A stretch of DNA of 64,000 nucleotides from Salegentibacter salarius (GTDB lineage Bacteria; Bacteroidota; Bacteroidia; Flavobacteriales; Flavobacteriaceae), in assembly GCF_900168265.1 (NCBI RefSeq), contig NZ_FVZF01000002.1, positions 203,687-267,686 on the forward strand, written 5' to 3'. The position numbers and the translations under genes were made by a program. The notes beneath the pieces were generated by a model. The model saw only the letters and a list, made by a program, of their open reading frames with translations, made no database searches and was not told the origin of the DNA. This document shows, one piece after another, positions 54,243 to 62,765 of this stretch; the stretch's first letter is position 1, and each line of letters starts with the position of its first letter.

Positions 54243-54649
54243 AATTCAGATAGTTTCTCTCTTAGATCTTCAGGAATTCTGAATGTTTTATCTTTATCAA
54301 AATCATAGCAAACCACCACATCTTTTCCTTCGGCACAAATCTCATTGGCTTCATCTAAAATCAAATGCTTTAAGCCAAAACTACTATTCTTAATAAAATC
54401 TAATTTGGTTTTTACGATAGCTTTACCGGGATAGTAAAGGGACTTTTTGAAATCACAATGTGTAGAAACGAGCATGGTTCCCATATTGCTATTTTCATAC
54501 ATTTCATAGATTCCTGAAGCTTCCCAAAAATTAACACGCCCCGATTGCATATATCGCATAAACGAGATATTATTCACGTGTTTGTACATATCTAAATCAC
54601 TCCAGTCTATTCTTAGCTGAAGTTCTAACTTATACGTTTCGGGTTCCAT
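54239..54649 (-). CDS. Acyl-CoA thioesterase, 4HBT hotdog fold
   Basis: A 136-residue hotdog protein with the 4-hydroxybenzoyl-CoA thioesterase pattern: LQLRIDWSDLDMYKHVNNISFMRYMQSGRVNF, where the Asp and the HVNN segment form the active-site region. Family members hydrolyse acyl-CoA thioesters and are close to YbgC/FadM. The substrate is not predictable. The start shares a base with the stop of the HIT gene, so translation is coupled. Confidence 0.92.
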   Translation of the reverse strand: MEPETYKLELQLRIDWSDLDMYKHVNNISFMRYMQSGRVNFWEASGIYEMYENSNMGTMLVSTHCDFKKSLYYPGKAIVKTKLDFIKNSSFGLKHLILDEANEICAEGKDVVVCYDFDKDKTFRIPEDLREKLSEF

Positions 54650-55038
54650 TAAAGATTTACGTGAATAGATTCTGCTAACTTCTTGAATTCTTCATCCTCC
54701 ATTTTCACGCTATTAGAAAAGTCCATATCACTCATAGAATTAAGTGGAATGAGATGAACGTGGGCGTGTGGAACTTCAAGTCCTACAACTGCCATTCCTA
54801 CCCTTTTGCAATCAACGGTTTTTTTTAGGGCCAGCGCTACTTTTCGAGAAAATCGCATCAATTCCTGATAGATTTCTTCATCGAGATCAAAGATATAATC
54901 TACTTCTTTTTTCGGAATACATAGTACGTGACCCCTGGCATTGGGATTTATATCTAAAAAAGCTAAAAACTGACTATCCTCGGCGATTTTGTAAGCAGGC
55001 ACTTCGCCTTTTACAATTTTGGTGAATAAACTAGACAT
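54649..55038 (-). CDS. HIT family protein (histidine triad nucleotide hydrolase)
   Basis: A 129-residue protein with the histidine triad HAHVHLIPL near residue 94 and the family start LFTKIVKGEVPAYKIAED. HIT proteins of this group hydrolyse nucleoside phosphoramidates or adenylated compounds. It overlaps the thioesterase by one base and lies 104 bp downstream of greA, separated by a hairpin. Confidence 0.94.
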   Translation of the reverse strand: MSSLFTKIVKGEVPAYKIAEDSQFLAFLDINPNARGHVLCIPKKEVDYIFDLDEEIYQELMRFSRKVALALKKTVDCKRVGMAVVGLEVPHAHVHLIPLNSMSDMDFSNSVKMEDEEFKKLAESIHVNL

Positions 55039-55069
55039 ATTAATTGTTGAATTGGTTAGTATCTTAAAA

Positions 55070-55121
55070 GTAAAATCCTTTTCACAGAACCTTAGTTAAA
55101 GGTATTGGAAAAGGATTTTAC
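55070..55121 (-). terminator. Terminator after greA: long perfect inverted repeat
   Basis: GTAAAATCCTTTTC (55070-55083) and GAAAAGGATTTTAC (55108-55121) are exact reverse complements, 14 bp, with a 24-base loop that can itself pair (ACCTT and AAGGT). On the minus strand TTTTAAG follows. It lies 21 bp past the greA stop. Confidence 0.72.
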
Positions 55122-55142
55122 AAAGTGTTAAAAACCGGGAAC

Positions 55143-55619
55143 TTATTCTCTCCAGATCTTTAATATTTCAAATTTCATCGTTCCACTAGGAACATTAATT
55201 TCTGCGGTATCACCAACTTTTTTTCCCAATAAACCTTTACCAATTGGAGAATCTACAGATATTTTACCTGTTTTTAGGTCGGCTTCACTTTGGGCTACCA
55301 GTTTATATTCTACCTCAGCACCATTAGTTTGGTTCTTTATTTTTACGTGAGAGTGCACTAAAACTTTATCTGTGTCTAATTGAGATTCGTCTATCACTCT
55401 TGCGTTAGCAACCACTTCTTCTAATTTAGAAATCTTCATTTCTAAAAGTCCCTGTGCTTCCTTAGCAGCATCATACTCTGCGTTCTCACTTAAATCTCCT
55501 TTATCGCGGGCTTCGGCAATAGCTTCAGAAGCTCTTGGCCGTTCTACGTCACGTAGCTGATTTAGCTCATCTTTCAATTTTTTTAGCCCCTCTTCAGTAT
55601 AATAAGATACTTTGCTCAT
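55143..55619 (-). CDS. greA: Transcript cleavage factor GreA
   Basis: A 158-residue GreA, which binds the RNA polymerase secondary channel and rescues backtracked complexes by RNA cleavage. The N-terminal coiled coil is YYTEEGLKKLKDELNQLRD with the tip RDKGDLSENAEYDAAKEAQG, bearing the catalytic acidic D and E of the DLSENAEY motif. The C-terminal domain holds SPIGKGLLGKKVGDTAEI. The start was set at MSKVSYYTEEG because upstream codons overlap the leader and promoter. The promoter and a leader hairpin lie just upstream. Confidence 0.96.
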   Translation of the reverse strand: MSKVSYYTEEGLKKLKDELNQLRDVERPRASEAIAEARDKGDLSENAEYDAAKEAQGLLEMKISKLEEVVANARVIDESQLDTDKVLVHSHVKIKNQTNGAEVEYKLVAQSEADLKTGKISVDSPIGKGLLGKKVGDTAEINVPSGTMKFEILKIWRE

Positions 55620-55642
55620 AACTTCATCGTTTATATAAATAG

Positions 55643-55669
55643 AAAAAATCCCATAGCACGACGGGATTT
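55643..55669 (-). promoter_or_regulatory. Terminator-like hairpin at the 5' end of the greA leader
   Basis: On the minus strand AAATCCC-GTCGTGCTAT... pairs with GGGATTT, followed by TTTTC. It spans the first bases of the predicted transcript (start near 55669), about 24 bases before the leader continues to the greA ATG at 55619. Confidence 0.55.
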
Positions 55670-55675
55670 GTTTAA

Positions 55676-55706
55676 CAAATATAATAAATTTACGCCTTGA
55701 AAACAA
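55676..55706 (-). promoter_or_regulatory. Promoter of greA
   Basis: Minus strand TTG (55704-55706), 20 bp, TATATTTG (55676-55683). Both halves match the Bacteroidota consensus. Confidence 0.65.
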
Positions 55707-55735
55707 TAATATTATTTAGCGAAAAATTTGCCAAT

Positions 55736-56170
55736 ATGATGAAAAAAACTCTTGTTTTACTTCTATTTTCAGCAATTTTTAGCGCGTGCTCCACAAATGA
55801 TGATAATTTGCTTAATAACCCAAACCTTATTAATTTAAATTTCAGGCTTCAACTAAATTTAGATTTCCCTGAATATAATGATCTTCAGTTCCCAGGCAAC
55901 AGCTTTGTAACCTATAACGAAGGTATACGTGGGGTTGTTGTATATAATATCAATAATTCACAATACACCGCTTTTGAATTAAGCGATCCTAATCATCCGC
56001 CAAGTAATTGTTCTGCAATGACCGTTGAAGGCGTAGTTGCTACCTGTAATTGTGAAGACGGAAATTCTTACAATATTATTACCGGGGAATTACTGGAAGG
56101 CGATGGAGAATACGCCATGAAACCTTACCGAATTGAACGCCGCGGCAATACGATTGAGGTTTATAATTAA
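55736..56170 (+). CDS. Lipoprotein with a degenerate Rieske-like domain
   Basis: A 144-residue lipoprotein: MMKKTLVLLLFSAIFSAC gives the lipobox FSAC. The C-terminal half runs NCSAMTVEGVVATCNCEDG, then NSYNIITGELLEGDGEY, AMKPYRIERRGNTIEVYN. This follows the Rieske layout (CxH box, CxxHG box, then G-rich end and PLxxYxVxxxGxxI), but where a Rieske protein has histidines the sequence has Ala and acidic residues (CSA and TCNCED). The cysteines remain. It may no longer bind a 2Fe-2S cluster. It is divergent from greA and convergent on the TonB receptor. The start is set at the ATG pair 55736 or 55739. Confidence 0.75.
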   Translation: MMKKTLVLLLFSAIFSACSTNDDNLLNNPNLINLNFRLQLNLDFPEYNDLQFPGNSFVTYNEGIRGVVVYNINNSQYTAFELSDPNHPPSNCSAMTVEGVVATCNCEDGNSYNIITGELLEGDGEYAMKPYRIERRGNTIEVYN

Positions 56171-56203
56171 AACCTCTCCCCTCCCATTAAAAGGAGGAGA
56201 AAG
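56171..56203. terminator. Weak hairpin between the Rieske-like gene and the TonB receptor
   Basis: CCTCTCCCCTCC and GGAGGAGAAAGG can pair in part around ATTAAAA. Both convergent genes end within 15 bp of it, and no long T tract is present, so the terminator role is uncertain. Confidence 0.35.
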
Positions 56204-56215
56204 GTGACAAACAAA

Positions 56216-58597
56216 TTAAAACTTCAAAGTAATTCCGGCTAAAAAGTTGGTAGTAGCTTGAGGATAGTATCCTGCTCCATCTAAAGTTTGCAAACCAGTT
56301 GAAGTATCTGGGTTTTCTACATCAAAAGTATAGTAATAGCCATTAGATACATATTCTTCGCCAAATATATTATTGACCAAACCTGTAAATACTACTTCTT
56401 TAAACAAGGGTGCATTTCTCCAGGTATATTGTACATTAAAATCGTTCACGAAATAGGCGTCTAACTTAGAGGTTTCAGCTTCAATATTGCTCATATATTG
56501 CTCTCCCACATATTTTGAAAGCAGGCCTAACTCCAATCCGTTTACCGGCAGATAGCTAATTCTATTACCACTTACTATTGAAGGGGAATAAGAAATATCG
56601 GTGTTAACAAAGTCAACCAGTTCACCATCCCAGGCAGATACAAAATCAATATTCTTGTTTTGACTTAAAGCCAGGTTTGGTCTTAACACTACTTTCTCTG
56701 AAAGTCTAATTACCGCGTCTATTTCCAAACCTAAGCGATAACTATTTCCACTATTTTCACGAACAAAAGCACCAACATCATCAATCCCTCCAGTGAGTAC
56801 CAACTGATTTTGATAATCCATATAATATAAATTGGTATTTAGCTGAACACCTGGTGTATTAAGTCTCCAGCCCAATTCGTAATCGTCCAGTTCTTCATGT
56901 TCAGGATCACCATTTTCATAATCGCTTCGTCTTGGCTCTCTATTGGCACGCGCATAAGAGAAATAAAATTGATTTTGGTCGTTTAAAGCATAGGTTAATC
57001 CGGCTTTTGGATTGAAAAAAGTGAAAGAATCATTTACCAGAAATTCATTCCCTTCAGATAAAACCCCTTCGGTCTCATAATCTATAGTTCTAATTTGCAT
57101 ATCTAAATAACCGGCCAGTTTCTCTGAAATCGCATAAGTTGCTTTTCCGTAGAGATTAAAATCAGTTTTTCTTCCCACATTTTCATAATATGGCTCATAA
57201 GGATCATTATTTCTAGCAAAACGCGTGTAAATAACCTCACCAAAATGATCGCCAATGTATCGGTTCCAGGCGCCGCCAAAATTCACATCCCAATCTGCAT
57301 CCTGATAATTTAAACCGAAAGTAGTTCCGTAGAAATCATTATCCAGCCATTTAGTGCCTACCAAATCTGAGGTCAGAACCTCTTCCCCATTAGCCTGAAA
57401 ATTTTCCAGGCCGAATTCATTTAGAGTGGCATCTTCTTCATATTCCTCATAGTAACCACGCCCGTAAGTATAATGGAAAGCAAGATTAGAAGACCAGTTT
57501 TTATTATACTCCTGGTTCCACAATAACTGGTAATGATCTTGCTTGTAATTATCGGTTTGATTTTCATAGAATTTTGTGTTCCCTTCTTCATCGGTATAAA
57601 CCCCGGCAGGATTATAAGTCCTATCATTGGCAAGCGTTGTAGAGTCTATCCCATACCAGGCCTGGTAAGTAGTTTCGCTACCCCCAAAAGTGATGGCCTT
57701 AACTAGTGTATTTTCGTCTACATAAGTTCCTTGTAGAAAGTAAGATTTTAAATCGCTGCTAGCCCTATCTATATAGCCATCACTTTTAATTTGTGAAGCA
57801 CGACCGGCAAATTCCCAATGATCGTCTATAAGTCCAGTACTGAATTTCACGGTATGCTTGTGCGTATTAAAAGAACCGTAGCTATTGGCAATTTCTGCGT
57901 TTGCTTCTTCGCTGTAACCATCGGTTAGAATATTTATACTGGCACCAAAAGCACCGGCGCCATTTGTGGAAGTTCCCACCCCACGTTGCAACTGTAAATT
58001 CTCTACCGAAGATGCAAAATCCCCCAGGTTCACCCAAAAGGTTCCAAGGCTTTCAGCATCGTTATAAGGAATCCCATTTATAGTCACATTGGTACTGGTT
58101 GGGCCGCTTCCTCTTACCCTAATCCCGGTATAACCCACACCGGCACCGGCATCACTGGTAGTGACCACATTAGGCATATAATTCATTAACACAGGAATAT
58201 CCTGGCCCAGGTTACGATCTTCAATTTCCTCATTGCTAAGATTACTATAAGTAATGGGAGATTTTGCGGTAACTCTTACCGAAGAAAGAAAAACCTCATC
58301 CAGAACTTCCTCAACATTAGCGAGGTCTACATTTAAGGTTTTGTCCTGATCAAGGTTTACATCTAAACTTTTCTGATTTCCATAAGAAAATACAAGCTTA
58401 TAAGTTCCTTCTTTCAGCTGCAGGCTATACCTGCCGTTTTCATCGGTGGCTGTACCTTCTCCAGATTCTACGGCATAAACTGCCACGCCTTCTACCGGCT
58501 TTTCGCCACGGGTTACTTTTCCCTGTACAATGTGTGTTTGAGCAACGGCTTGCAGTGAAATAAGGCAGAGGCCGGTAAAAAATAATAAAGATTTCAT
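56216..58597 (-). CDS. TonB-dependent outer-membrane receptor, probably for thiamine or a precursor
   Basis: A 793-residue receptor. Signal peptide 1-19, then a carboxypeptidase-regulatory-like domain (about 22-105, HIVQGKVTRGEKPVEGV, GRYSLQLKEGTYKLVF), then the plug domain (about 120-230, IRVRGSGPTSTNVTINGIPY, LQLQRGVGTSTNGAGAFGASINI), then a 22-strand-type barrel ending FLAGITLKF. The gene is preceded by a TPP riboswitch with terminator and promoter, so it is very likely repressed by thiamine pyrophosphate. A role in importing thiamine or a thiamine precursor is inferred from this regulation, not from the receptor sequence itself. Confidence 0.92.
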   Translation of the reverse strand: MKSLLFFTGLCLISLQAVAQTHIVQGKVTRGEKPVEGVAVYAVESGEGTATDENGRYSLQLKEGTYKLVFSYGNQKSLDVNLDQDKTLNVDLANVEEVLDEVFLSSVRVTAKSPITYSNLSNEEIEDRNLGQDIPVLMNYMPNVVTTSDAGAGVGYTGIRVRGSGPTSTNVTINGIPYNDAESLGTFWVNLGDFASSVENLQLQRGVGTSTNGAGAFGASINILTDGYSEEANAEIANSYGSFNTHKHTVKFSTGLIDDHWEFAGRASQIKSDGYIDRASSDLKSYFLQGTYVDENTLVKAITFGGSETTYQAWYGIDSTTLANDRTYNPAGVYTDEEGNTKFYENQTDNYKQDHYQLLWNQEYNKNWSSNLAFHYTYGRGYYEEYEEDATLNEFGLENFQANGEEVLTSDLVGTKWLDNDFYGTTFGLNYQDADWDVNFGGAWNRYIGDHFGEVIYTRFARNNDPYEPYYENVGRKTDFNLYGKATYAISEKLAGYLDMQIRTIDYETEGVLSEGNEFLVNDSFTFFNPKAGLTYALNDQNQFYFSYARANREPRRSDYENGDPEHEELDDYELGWRLNTPGVQLNTNLYYMDYQNQLVLTGGIDDVGAFVRENSGNSYRLGLEIDAVIRLSEKVVLRPNLALSQNKNIDFVSAWDGELVDFVNTDISYSPSIVSGNRISYLPVNGLELGLLSKYVGEQYMSNIEAETSKLDAYFVNDFNVQYTWRNAPLFKEVVFTGLVNNIFGEEYVSNGYYYTFDVENPDTSTGLQTLDGAGYYPQATTNFLAGITLKF

Positions 58598-58652
58598 TCG
58601 TAAGAAATTATTTACGAATAAAAGGGGCTATTATTCCTTGGTTAAAAATTAG

Positions 58653-58700
58653 ATAAAAAAAATCCTGAAATTGCCCACCGGTGTTTTGGCATTTTCAGGA
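58653..58700 (-). terminator. Intrinsic terminator of the TPP riboswitch
   Basis: On the minus strand CCTGAAA-A-TGCC pairs with GGCA-A-TTTCAGG, followed by ATTTTTTTT, 55 bp before the receptor start. It is placed directly between aptamer and gene, as expected for transcriptional control. Confidence 0.82.
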
Positions 58701-58719
58701 GTACATACGTTGCGCATTC

Positions 58720-58805
58720 TGCGCGTGTCCCTTGGCAGCATTACCTGCCCAGGTTCTTTGGGTATGATCTCAGCCACACTTAAGTGGCACCCCTTTGAGA
58801 TTTGC
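58720..58805 (-). promoter_or_regulatory. TPP riboswitch aptamer (THI element)
   Basis: Minus strand blocks in order: AAAGGGGTGCC, GGCTGAGA, ATACCC, GAACCTG, GGGCAGGTAATGCTGCC, AAGGGACA. These are the conserved TPP-aptamer blocks (GGGGUGC, CUGAGA, ACCC, GAACCUGA, GGUAAUGCC, AGGGA). The terminator lies downstream and the promoter just upstream. A weak 62-codon frame covers this stretch and was rejected. Between 58838 and 58979 I see no gene. Confidence 0.93.
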
Positions 58806-58807
58806 GG

Positions 58808-58837
58808 CAAATGTATAAGACTTTTATGAAATAGCAA
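58808..58837 (-). promoter_or_regulatory. Promoter of the TPP riboswitch-receptor transcript
   Basis: Minus strand TTG (58835-58837), 19 bp, TACATTTG (58808-58815). The predicted transcription start lies within a few bases of the aptamer 5' end. Confidence 0.65.
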
Positions 58838-58957
58838 TAATTTTTGCGCCTATAATTTAGCCCTATTTATTATTAGCTCATCACGGCTTACAATCATCCC
58901 CCAGGCATAAAATTCTAAGATCAGGCATAATGCCGGTTTCATTTCGTTTAAATGGTG

Positions 58958-58965
58958 TAATTTTG
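58958..58965 (+). promoter_or_regulatory. -7 box before the hybrid kinase
   Basis: TAATTTTG matches TAnnTTTG, 14 bp before the ATG. No TTG at the usual -33 distance. Confidence 0.38.
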
Positions 58966-58979
58966 GTAGTAATAATTTT

Positions 58980-61397
58980 ATGCGAAACACAAAGCGCTCC
59001 ATAACCTATAAAGTAATTGGTGGATATCTCCTGATAGCCGCGCTGGCCACTGTTGCCGTTTGGCTGGTATGGAACCAGGTAGTTGCTTTTAGTAAAGTTT
59101 CAGAGAACAACAATAATAATAACGAGCAGCTCTTTATGCTGAGCGATATTACCACCAGCCTTTATGAAACTGAAAACTTAAGCAGGCAGCTTATCCAAAC
59201 CGGGAATGAAGCTGATCTCGAGAAGTACCAAAATCAAATAGATAGCATTCAGCTTGATATTCAAAGATTAAAAACCGGTTATGCCGATAGTTCTATGAAG
59301 AATGAACTGGATAGCATAAAAGAATTGCTATCTGAAAAGTCAACCAACCTCCAGGAACTCTACGAACTAAGAGAACAACAACGAAATCAGAATTACTATT
59401 CCCAGGTTTTAAATGAATTAAAAAAAATAGATCCATCTTTTGAAGATTACAATTACCGCCAACGTTTTTCCAACCTCGAACCTCATCAACGTAGATTATT
59501 AATTAGATGGCTGGAATATTCACGGGAAGACAATGCTGAAAAACTCACCAACCGAACTGCAGACTCTATAATAGGTTCGGTTAGAAATGTATTAAGCGAG
59601 TTAGAAATTGCTAATCGTCGGTTTCGAAATACCGTAGATAAAAAGGAGCAGGAATTCCTGGAAAATGATATGATTATTAACCAGCAATTAAGACGCTTGC
59701 TGGGTAAAATTGAACTGGAAGAACGGGAAGCCTCCATACAGCGAGCTAAAGTGTCCCAAAATATGATACAGGAAAGCTCCCAAATATTCCTGATTGCGGG
59801 TATTGTGAGTTTCCTAATTATATTATTATCGCTAATTTTTATCATTAAAGACATCACTAAAAGTCAGCAGTACCGAAGACAATTAGAGGAAGCCAAAGAT
59901 TTTGCTGAAACTCTTTTAAAACGCCGGGAGCAATTTATGGCCGCGATTACCCACGATTTAAGATCGCCGTTAAATACGCTTATTGGTTATACAGATCTTA
60001 TTGAAAAGTCTTCCCTGAACACCAAGCAGTCCCATTATATGGAACAGGTGAAAAAATCGTCTAACTTCATTCTTCATTTGGTTAATGATCTCCTGGATCT
60101 TTCTAAACTGGAAGCCGGAAAAATGACGGTTGAAAAGCTACCATTTAATCCCGCAAAACTTATAAAAGATACTGTTTACAACGCTTTACCGGCAACCAGA
60201 AATGAAAATGTCGCGATTGTTTTTGAAGCTTCTAAAGATACAGACACGCAGGTTCTTAGCGATCCCTTTAGGATAAAGCAGATAATCGCCAACTTAATAA
60301 CCAACGCCTGTAAGTTTACTAAAGAAGGTGAAATAAAAGTCAATATTTACCTTAAGAAAGAAATTGAAGATAGTTACTGCCTTATTATCTCGGTAAAAGA
60401 TACCGGTATTGGAATTTCTGATGAAAAACAGGAAGAGATCTTTGAGGAGTTTTCACAGGAAAATACAAAAATAGAGAAAGCTTACGGCGGCACGGGACTC
60501 GGACTGACCATTACCAAGAGTTTAACCGAATTATTAAATGGTGAATTAAAACTGAAAAGTAAACAGGGCGAAGGTAGTGAGTTTACGGTTTTTCTTCCTG
60601 TTAGAAAGCTAGCTACTGAAGCAGCCAAAGCACCTGAAGTAGAAGCGACTCCCGAATTACCCGATCTCACCGGGAAAACCGCTCTTATTGTAGACGATGA
60701 ACCTTCTCAGCTGTCGCTCACGGGCGAATTGCTTAAATCTATGGGAATGCAGTGTGATAGCGCATTAAATGGAAGTGATGCTCTTAAGAAACTGGAAAAC
60801 AGAAAGTATTCGCTGGTTTTAACCGATATCCAAATGCCAGAAATGGATGGCTTTGACCTAATTAAAAACATAAGGAAAAAGTACAAAATTGGGGAATTAC
60901 CGGTTATCGCTTTATCGGGTAGAACAGATGTTGATGCTGAAACATACAAACTCGCCGGATTCAACAAAAGTCTTTTAAAGCCTTATAAGCCTGCAAAACT
61001 GCAACAAAGTATTGCAGATATTTTTAAACTTGAACTCAAAGAGAAAGTAAATAGCAACCTTCAACATTCTAAAAATAACCATTATGATCTCCAGGATATT
61101 TATGATTTTTCGGCGGGAGATCAAGAAGCTGTGCAAACTATTTTAGAGGCTTTTATAGAAAGTTCCAGGTCACAAATAGAGCTTATTGCTATTGCTCGTA
61201 AGAATAATGATGAAAAAGAAGTCGCCAGACTAGCCCATAAAATGGTGCCAATGCTAAAGCAGATAAACGCAAAACATCTGGCCGGGCAATTAGAAAGGCT
61301 GGAACAAAATGAAGCTTTTACAGATAAAGAATTTAATCAGTTAAAAGCTGGAATTTTAAACTTAATGGAAGAGCTCGAACAAGAAATTAAAGTTTAA
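58980..61397 (+). CDS. Hybrid sensor histidine kinase with receiver and Hpt domains
   Basis: An 805-residue phosphorelay kinase. Two membrane helices (about 12-32 and 265-288) flank an extracytoplasmic, mostly helical sensor region. The phosphoacceptor is H325 in ITHDLRSPLNTLIGY; HATPase motifs are NLITNACKFT, KDTGIGISDEK and GGTGLGLTITKSL. A receiver domain follows with D616 in LTDIQMPEMDG. The C-terminus is an Hpt-like helical domain with H753 in RLAHKMVPML. The chain H-D-H then calls for an outside receiver, most likely the sigma-54 regulator encoded by the convergent gene, whose end overlaps this one by 11 bp. Confidence 0.95.
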   Translation: MRNTKRSITYKVIGGYLLIAALATVAVWLVWNQVVAFSKVSENNNNNNEQLFMLSDITTSLYETENLSRQLIQTGNEADLEKYQNQIDSIQLDIQRLKTGYADSSMKNELDSIKELLSEKSTNLQELYELREQQRNQNYYSQVLNELKKIDPSFEDYNYRQRFSNLEPHQRRLLIRWLEYSREDNAEKLTNRTADSIIGSVRNVLSELEIANRRFRNTVDKKEQEFLENDMIINQQLRRLLGKIELEEREASIQRAKVSQNMIQESSQIFLIAGIVSFLIILLSLIFIIKDITKSQQYRRQLEEAKDFAETLLKRREQFMAAITHDLRSPLNTLIGYTDLIEKSSLNTKQSHYMEQVKKSSNFILHLVNDLLDLSKLEAGKMTVEKLPFNPAKLIKDTVYNALPATRNENVAIVFEASKDTDTQVLSDPFRIKQIIANLITNACKFTKEGEIKVNIYLKKEIEDSYCLIISVKDTGIGISDEKQEEIFEEFSQENTKIEKAYGGTGLGLTITKSLTELLNGELKLKSKQGEGSEFTVFLPVRKLATEAAKAPEVEATPELPDLTGKTALIVDDEPSQLSLTGELLKSMGMQCDSALNGSDALKKLENRKYSLVLTDIQMPEMDGFDLIKNIRKKYKIGELPVIALSGRTDVDAETYKLAGFNKSLLKPYKPAKLQQSIADIFKLELKEKVNSNLQHSKNNHYDLQDIYDFSAGDQEAVQTILEAFIESSRSQIELIAIARKNNDEKEVARLAHKMVPMLKQINAKHLAGQLERLEQNEAFTDKEFNQLKAGILNLMEELEQEIKV

Positions 61398-62742
61398 TAT
61401 CGTACTGTTTTAGTTTATTGTAAAGTGTTTTCCGATCTATAGAAAGCAATCTCGCTGCTTTACTCTTGTTCCCACCCGCTTTCTCCAAAGCATCCAAAAT
61501 TAGCTGTTCCTCATTCTTATTCTTAAACAGCCCGTATTCGGTTTCTGTGTTAGAATGAGTAGCTGTCGCAATCTCGTGCGGAAGCACTTTAAGAGGTATC
61601 ATTTCGTCCTGGGTAAGCAGGGCAGCCCTTTTCACCATATTCTTTAACTCCCTTAAATTACCAGGCCAGTTATAGTTCTTAAAAGCTTCTATAGCACTTT
61701 CAGTAAAGCCTATCACATTCTTTTCCAATTCAGTATTTGCTTCATCAAGAAAGTATTCTGCAAAAAGCATCAAATCTTCCTTACGTTCTTTTAAAGCAGG
61801 AACTTTAATTGAAAATTCATTTAAACGATGATAAAGATCTTCTCTAAACTCTCCATCTTTTACAGCTTGCGCAAGATCTTCGTTGGTAGCGGTAATCACT
61901 CGAATATCCACCTGTATCTCGTTATTGCTGCCTACCGGTTTAATTTTTCTTTCCTGAAGTGCTCTTAATAATTGCACCTGGAGTTCATAACTGAGGTTAC
62001 CGATCTCATCGAGAAAAAGAGTACCACCATTAGCTGCTTCAAAATGTCCTGTTTTATCGTTAATTGCCCCGGTAAAAGAACCTTTTAAATGACCAAAAAA
62101 TTCACTGGAAGCCAACTCTCGCGGAATAGCCCCACAATCTACGGCTATAAATGGAGCGCCGGCTCGCTTACTTTGTTTGTGAATACTTTTTGCCACCTGC
62201 TCTTTCCCTGTTCCACTTTCACCCATTATTAAAACAGACATATTTGTAGGTGCTACAAGCTCAATATAATCGCTTAATTTTATCGCCGCTTCACTAACTC
62301 CTTTTACAAAACTGGTTTCCTGATCTGAAACAGGTTTTTGTGGTTTTTTAGCTTGTTTTGGTGCGCTGGGTTGTTGCACCTGGGTATGAGTTAAAGCATT
62401 CTCTATGGTTTGTAAAATAGACTCAGGCCTAAATGGTTTAGAAACATAATCAAAGGCTCCTATTTTCATGGCTTCTACCGCCATACTAATTTCGGCATAG
62501 CTGGTCATGATGATAACCTGGGTGTCGGCATTCTCAGCTTTCACTTCTTTTAGAATATCAAGTCCGCTGGTATCGGGCAACCTAACGTCAGAAAGAATTA
62601 GGTTAAAAGAGTTTTCTTTCAACTTTTTAAAAGCTTCTGCTCCAGAAAAAACCAATTCAACCTCATAGTCGCGCTTGATTAGGAAAGTTTTCAGCATAGT
62701 TCCAAAAGGAACATCATCTTCAACTATAAGAATTTTTGTCAT
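61387..62742 (-). CDS. Sigma-54-dependent response regulator (NtrC family)
   Basis: A 451-residue regulator. Receiver domain (about 1-120) with D52 in LSDVRLPDTSG; AAA+ domain (about 150-385) with Walker A GESGTGKE, the sigma-54 contact loop GSFTGA (Ser for the usual second-position Ala), Walker B LFLDEIGNL and R-finger region FREDLYHRL; C-terminal Fis-type helix-turn-helix (GGNKSKAARLLSIDRKTLYNKLKQY). It activates sigma-54 promoters once phosphorylated. The convergent hybrid kinase is the likely partner. Its own -7 box lies 24 bp upstream. Confidence 0.95.
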   Translation of the reverse strand: MTKILIVEDDVPFGTMLKTFLIKRDYEVELVFSGAEAFKKLKENSFNLILSDVRLPDTSGLDILKEVKAENADTQVIIMTSYAEISMAVEAMKIGAFDYVSKPFRPESILQTIENALTHTQVQQPSAPKQAKKPQKPVSDQETSFVKGVSEAAIKLSDYIELVAPTNMSVLIMGESGTGKEQVAKSIHKQSKRAGAPFIAVDCGAIPRELASSEFFGHLKGSFTGAINDKTGHFEAANGGTLFLDEIGNLSYELQVQLLRALQERKIKPVGSNNEIQVDIRVITATNEDLAQAVKDGEFREDLYHRLNEFSIKVPALKERKEDLMLFAEYFLDEANTELEKNVIGFTESAIEAFKNYNWPGNLRELKNMVKRAALLTQDEMIPLKVLPHEIATATHSNTETEYGLFKNKNEEQLILDALEKAGGNKSKAARLLSIDRKTLYNKLKQYDIKL

Positions 62743-62765
62743 TGATTTTTAATTTAGCCGTCTTG

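Noticed and set aside
58649..58837. A 62-codon minus-strand frame over the riboswitch
   Set aside because: It coincides with the TPP aptamer and terminator, whose conserved blocks explain the sequence better, and the translation looks non-protein-like.
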